From: Flavobacterium sp.
Lineage (GTDB): Bacteria; Bacteroidota; Bacteroidia; Flavobacteriales; Flavobacteriaceae
NCBI RefSeq assembly: GCF_023151265.1
Contig: NZ_JAKLJH010000089.1
Location: 1-33,317 of the forward strand
Direction of reading: 5' to 3'
Length of the DNA: 33,317 nt
This document shows, in pieces, positions 31,794 through 33,317 of this stretch. Both the position numbers and the translations under genes were made by a program. Positions within the stretch are counted from its first letter, which is position 1, and each line of letters starts with the position of its first letter. The notes below the pieces were generated by a model. It did not search any database. It saw only the letters and a list, made by a program, of their open reading frames with translations, and was not told the origin of the DNA.

Positions 31794-33317
31794 TTATTGT
31801 ATTTCGTAAGTACAAATTGATACTTTTTTAGCCATCTGATCAATACCTTGGAAACTAGCTTTAATCTCAGAAATAACTACAACATCACCTTTTTGTGCTT
31901 TTGCAATTGCAGATTTAGCTCTACCATCCATTCTATTACCAGAAACTACAATTGTAGGTTGTCCTGGAACTTTAACGTTAAATTGTGTTACGTTAACAGT
32001 AACAGGGAAGTCGAAATCTTCCATAACAGCAGTAACTGTACAAACCTCTAAGTTAGATTTTGGACCTTTATTCTTTTCAGAACCACCAACTTTTCCAGTT
32101 GGAGCAGGTAAACCTTTAATTCTAAATACTTGAGCACTTGACATTGCTTTACCATCAGGCATAGTAGCATTTACGTTAATTTTAACTTCGCTACCAGCTC
32201 CTGGTTTTAACATAAATTTACCATCACCAACTTTAGACATTCCTGGAGCACTAGCATTTACTTTATTAGAAGCAATACCTGGAACAGAAATAGAAATTGG
32301 ATTAGGAACTCCACGGTAAACAACATTCATCTTATCAGCTGAAATGATAGCTTGGTTAGGACGAGGAACAACAACATAAGTTCCTTCGAATTTTAATGGA
32401 ATTTCTTTACCATCTTCTAAGAATCCGAACTCTCCAGAAATAGTTTGCTCTCCAACATTACCAGCAGTCATAGAGATAACAGCTTGACCGTTTTCAATTT
32501 TACCAGGACCTTTGAAAGATGTTGGTTGAGTATTAGCATCATAACGACCTAAAACTACTTTTCCTTTAACAGCTTCACCTTGGAAATAAGCATTTTTCTC
32601 TAAAACTACAATAGCTTGAAAGTTTTTCATAGAAGCTGCAGATTTTAATGCATTTCCTAAGAATAAGTTGTATGCTCCAGCTTCTGTATTTTTAACATCA
32701 TTCTGCATAGCAGTTAAAAATGTTAAAGTAGAAACTGCAGGGAAACCTTTAGTTTTATAATCTAAAAATTTAACTTTAACACCTTCTCTGTTAGTAATAT
32801 CACCTGTTGAGAATTTTTTCTCAATCTCTTTAATAAAAGGAATGTATTTTACATCATTTCCTAATACTTTTTTGATATCAGCAACATACTTGTCAATTTT
32901 AGAAACGATTTCAGTTCCTCTTGGACTATATCCATCTCCTTGAAACCATTTTTCGTCAATAGTTGATTTGTCCATTGATTCGAAAGGTAATTTACCAGTT
33001 TCATCTGGTTCGATACCTTCAGTAACTTCAGCTTTTACAGATTCTAAAAAAGTAGAAAATTCTTTTGAAATTTTAGCAACTTCTTTAGCTTTTTTTGCAG
33101 GCTCAGCATATTTTGCTGGCTCATCTGCAGCCTTAGTATTTAATGCAGATAACAAAGTCTCGTTAGACTGATCTGTTAATTTGTTTGATTCTGTAAATTT
33201 GTCATTAAAGTTACCAAAAGCCGTTAATACTTCTTTTGACATATTTAATGCCAACATTGCGATGAAAACCAAGTACATTAGGTTAATCATCTTCTGTCTA
33301 GGGGTTAATTTTCCTCC
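31794..33317 (-). CDS. gldM: Gliding motility / type IX secretion protein GldM (first codons outside window)
   Basis: The frame is open to the window end at 33317 and reads GGKLTPRQKMINLMYLVFIA, so about two residues (Met-Ala) are missing. The visible 507 residues have one membrane helix (MINLMYLVFIAMLALNM) and a long periplasmic part of several domains. The helical domain (about 30-220) is followed by Ig-like domains with ISMTAGNVGEQTISGEFGF and KAMSSAQVFRIKGLPAPTGKVGG, ending in a C-terminal domain (SEIKASFQGIDQMAKKVSICTYEIQ). GldM with GldL is the proton-driven motor of the T9SS, and its periplasmic end reaches GldK/GldN. The gene before it should be gldL. Confidence 0.97.
   Translation of the reverse strand, partial: GGKLTPRQKMINLMYLVFIAMLALNMSKEVLTAFGNFNDKFTESNKLTDQSNETLLSALNTKAADEPAKYAEPAKKAKEVAKISKEFSTFLESVKAEVTEGIEPDETGKLPFESMDKSTIDEKWFQGDGYSPRGTEIVSKIDKYVADIKKVLGNDVKYIPFIKEIEKKFSTGDITNREGVKVKFLDYKTKGFPAVSTLTFLTAMQNDVKNTEAGAYNLFLGNALKSAASMKNFQAIVVLEKNAYFQGEAVKGKVVLGRYDANTQPTSFKGPGKIENGQAVISMTAGNVGEQTISGEFGFLEDGKEIPLKFEGTYVVVPRPNQAIISADKMNVVYRGVPNPISISVPGIASNKVNASAPGMSKVGDGKFMLKPGAGSEVKINVNATMPDGKAMSSAQVFRIKGLPAPTGKVGGSEKNKGPKSNLEVCTVTAVMEDFDFPVTVNVTQFNVKVPGQPTIVVSGNRMDGRAKSAIAKAQKGDVVVISEIKASFQGIDQMAKKVSICTYEIQ

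Noticed and set aside
1..33317. CRISPR array, rRNA operon or insertion sequence
   Set aside because: No regularly spaced repeats, rRNA-like sequence or transposase with terminal inverted repeats was seen.

Overview
The window looks like chromosomal DNA of a Flavobacterium-like member of the Bacteroidota. The DNA is AT-rich and promoters follow the TTG-N19-TAnnTTTG pattern of this phylum. It holds type IX secretion / gliding genes (gldN, gldM), SusC/TonB-type outer-membrane proteins, a GSCFA protein and a TPR-type histidine kinase, and the gene neighbours of era, der and alaS fit the Flavobacteriaceae.

Positions 1 to about 7.74 kb are accessory DNA, probably the right end of an integrated element whose left end lies outside the window. 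This part contains the end of a TonB-dependent receptor coupled to a CDF metal transporter and a frameshifted protein with polymerase-palm-like motifs. It also has an XRE regulator divergent from a SHOCT membrane protein, a locally GC-rich hairpin region, a small serine recombinase with a 10-bp inverted repeat in front of it, and a frameshifted large serine recombinase. The last reads into the 3' end of the first of two identical initiator-tRNA genes. The tRNA operon (both genes on the minus strand, with its own promoter and terminator) marks the chromosome side of the junction.

From 7.9 to 23.7 kb the genes are mostly housekeeping: era, a two-TM protein, der, a broken outer-membrane beta-barrel gene, and a minus-strand M23 peptidase - MerR - LemA - TPM - TPM group divergent from alaS. 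Then come an exported protein and a lipoprotein of unknown function, a RidA-like fragment without a start codon, and a GSCFA protein.

From 23.7 to 27.2 kb lies what I consider the most interesting part. A two-component system (TPR histidine kinase plus NarL/LuxR-type response regulator) is accompanied by three promoters that each carry the inverted repeat AATACG-N8-CGTATT. In all three the repeat is followed exactly 22 bp later by AATTTT(A/G)C. The promoters drive a YbjN-like exported protein, the kinase-regulator operon itself through a 42-residue membrane micropeptide, and a second 37-residue micropeptide that shares the LLLN-x-YN-x-x-Y ending of the first. This looks like a self-activating envelope-signalling module with paralogous micropeptide outputs.

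From 27.2 kb to the end are an ABC-F ATPase, a DUF983 protein, an FAD oxidoreductase, and gldN and gldM of the type IX secretion system; gldM lacks only its first couple of codons at the window edge. Four genes carry lesions (polymerase-like, large recombinase, beta-barrel, RidA-like).
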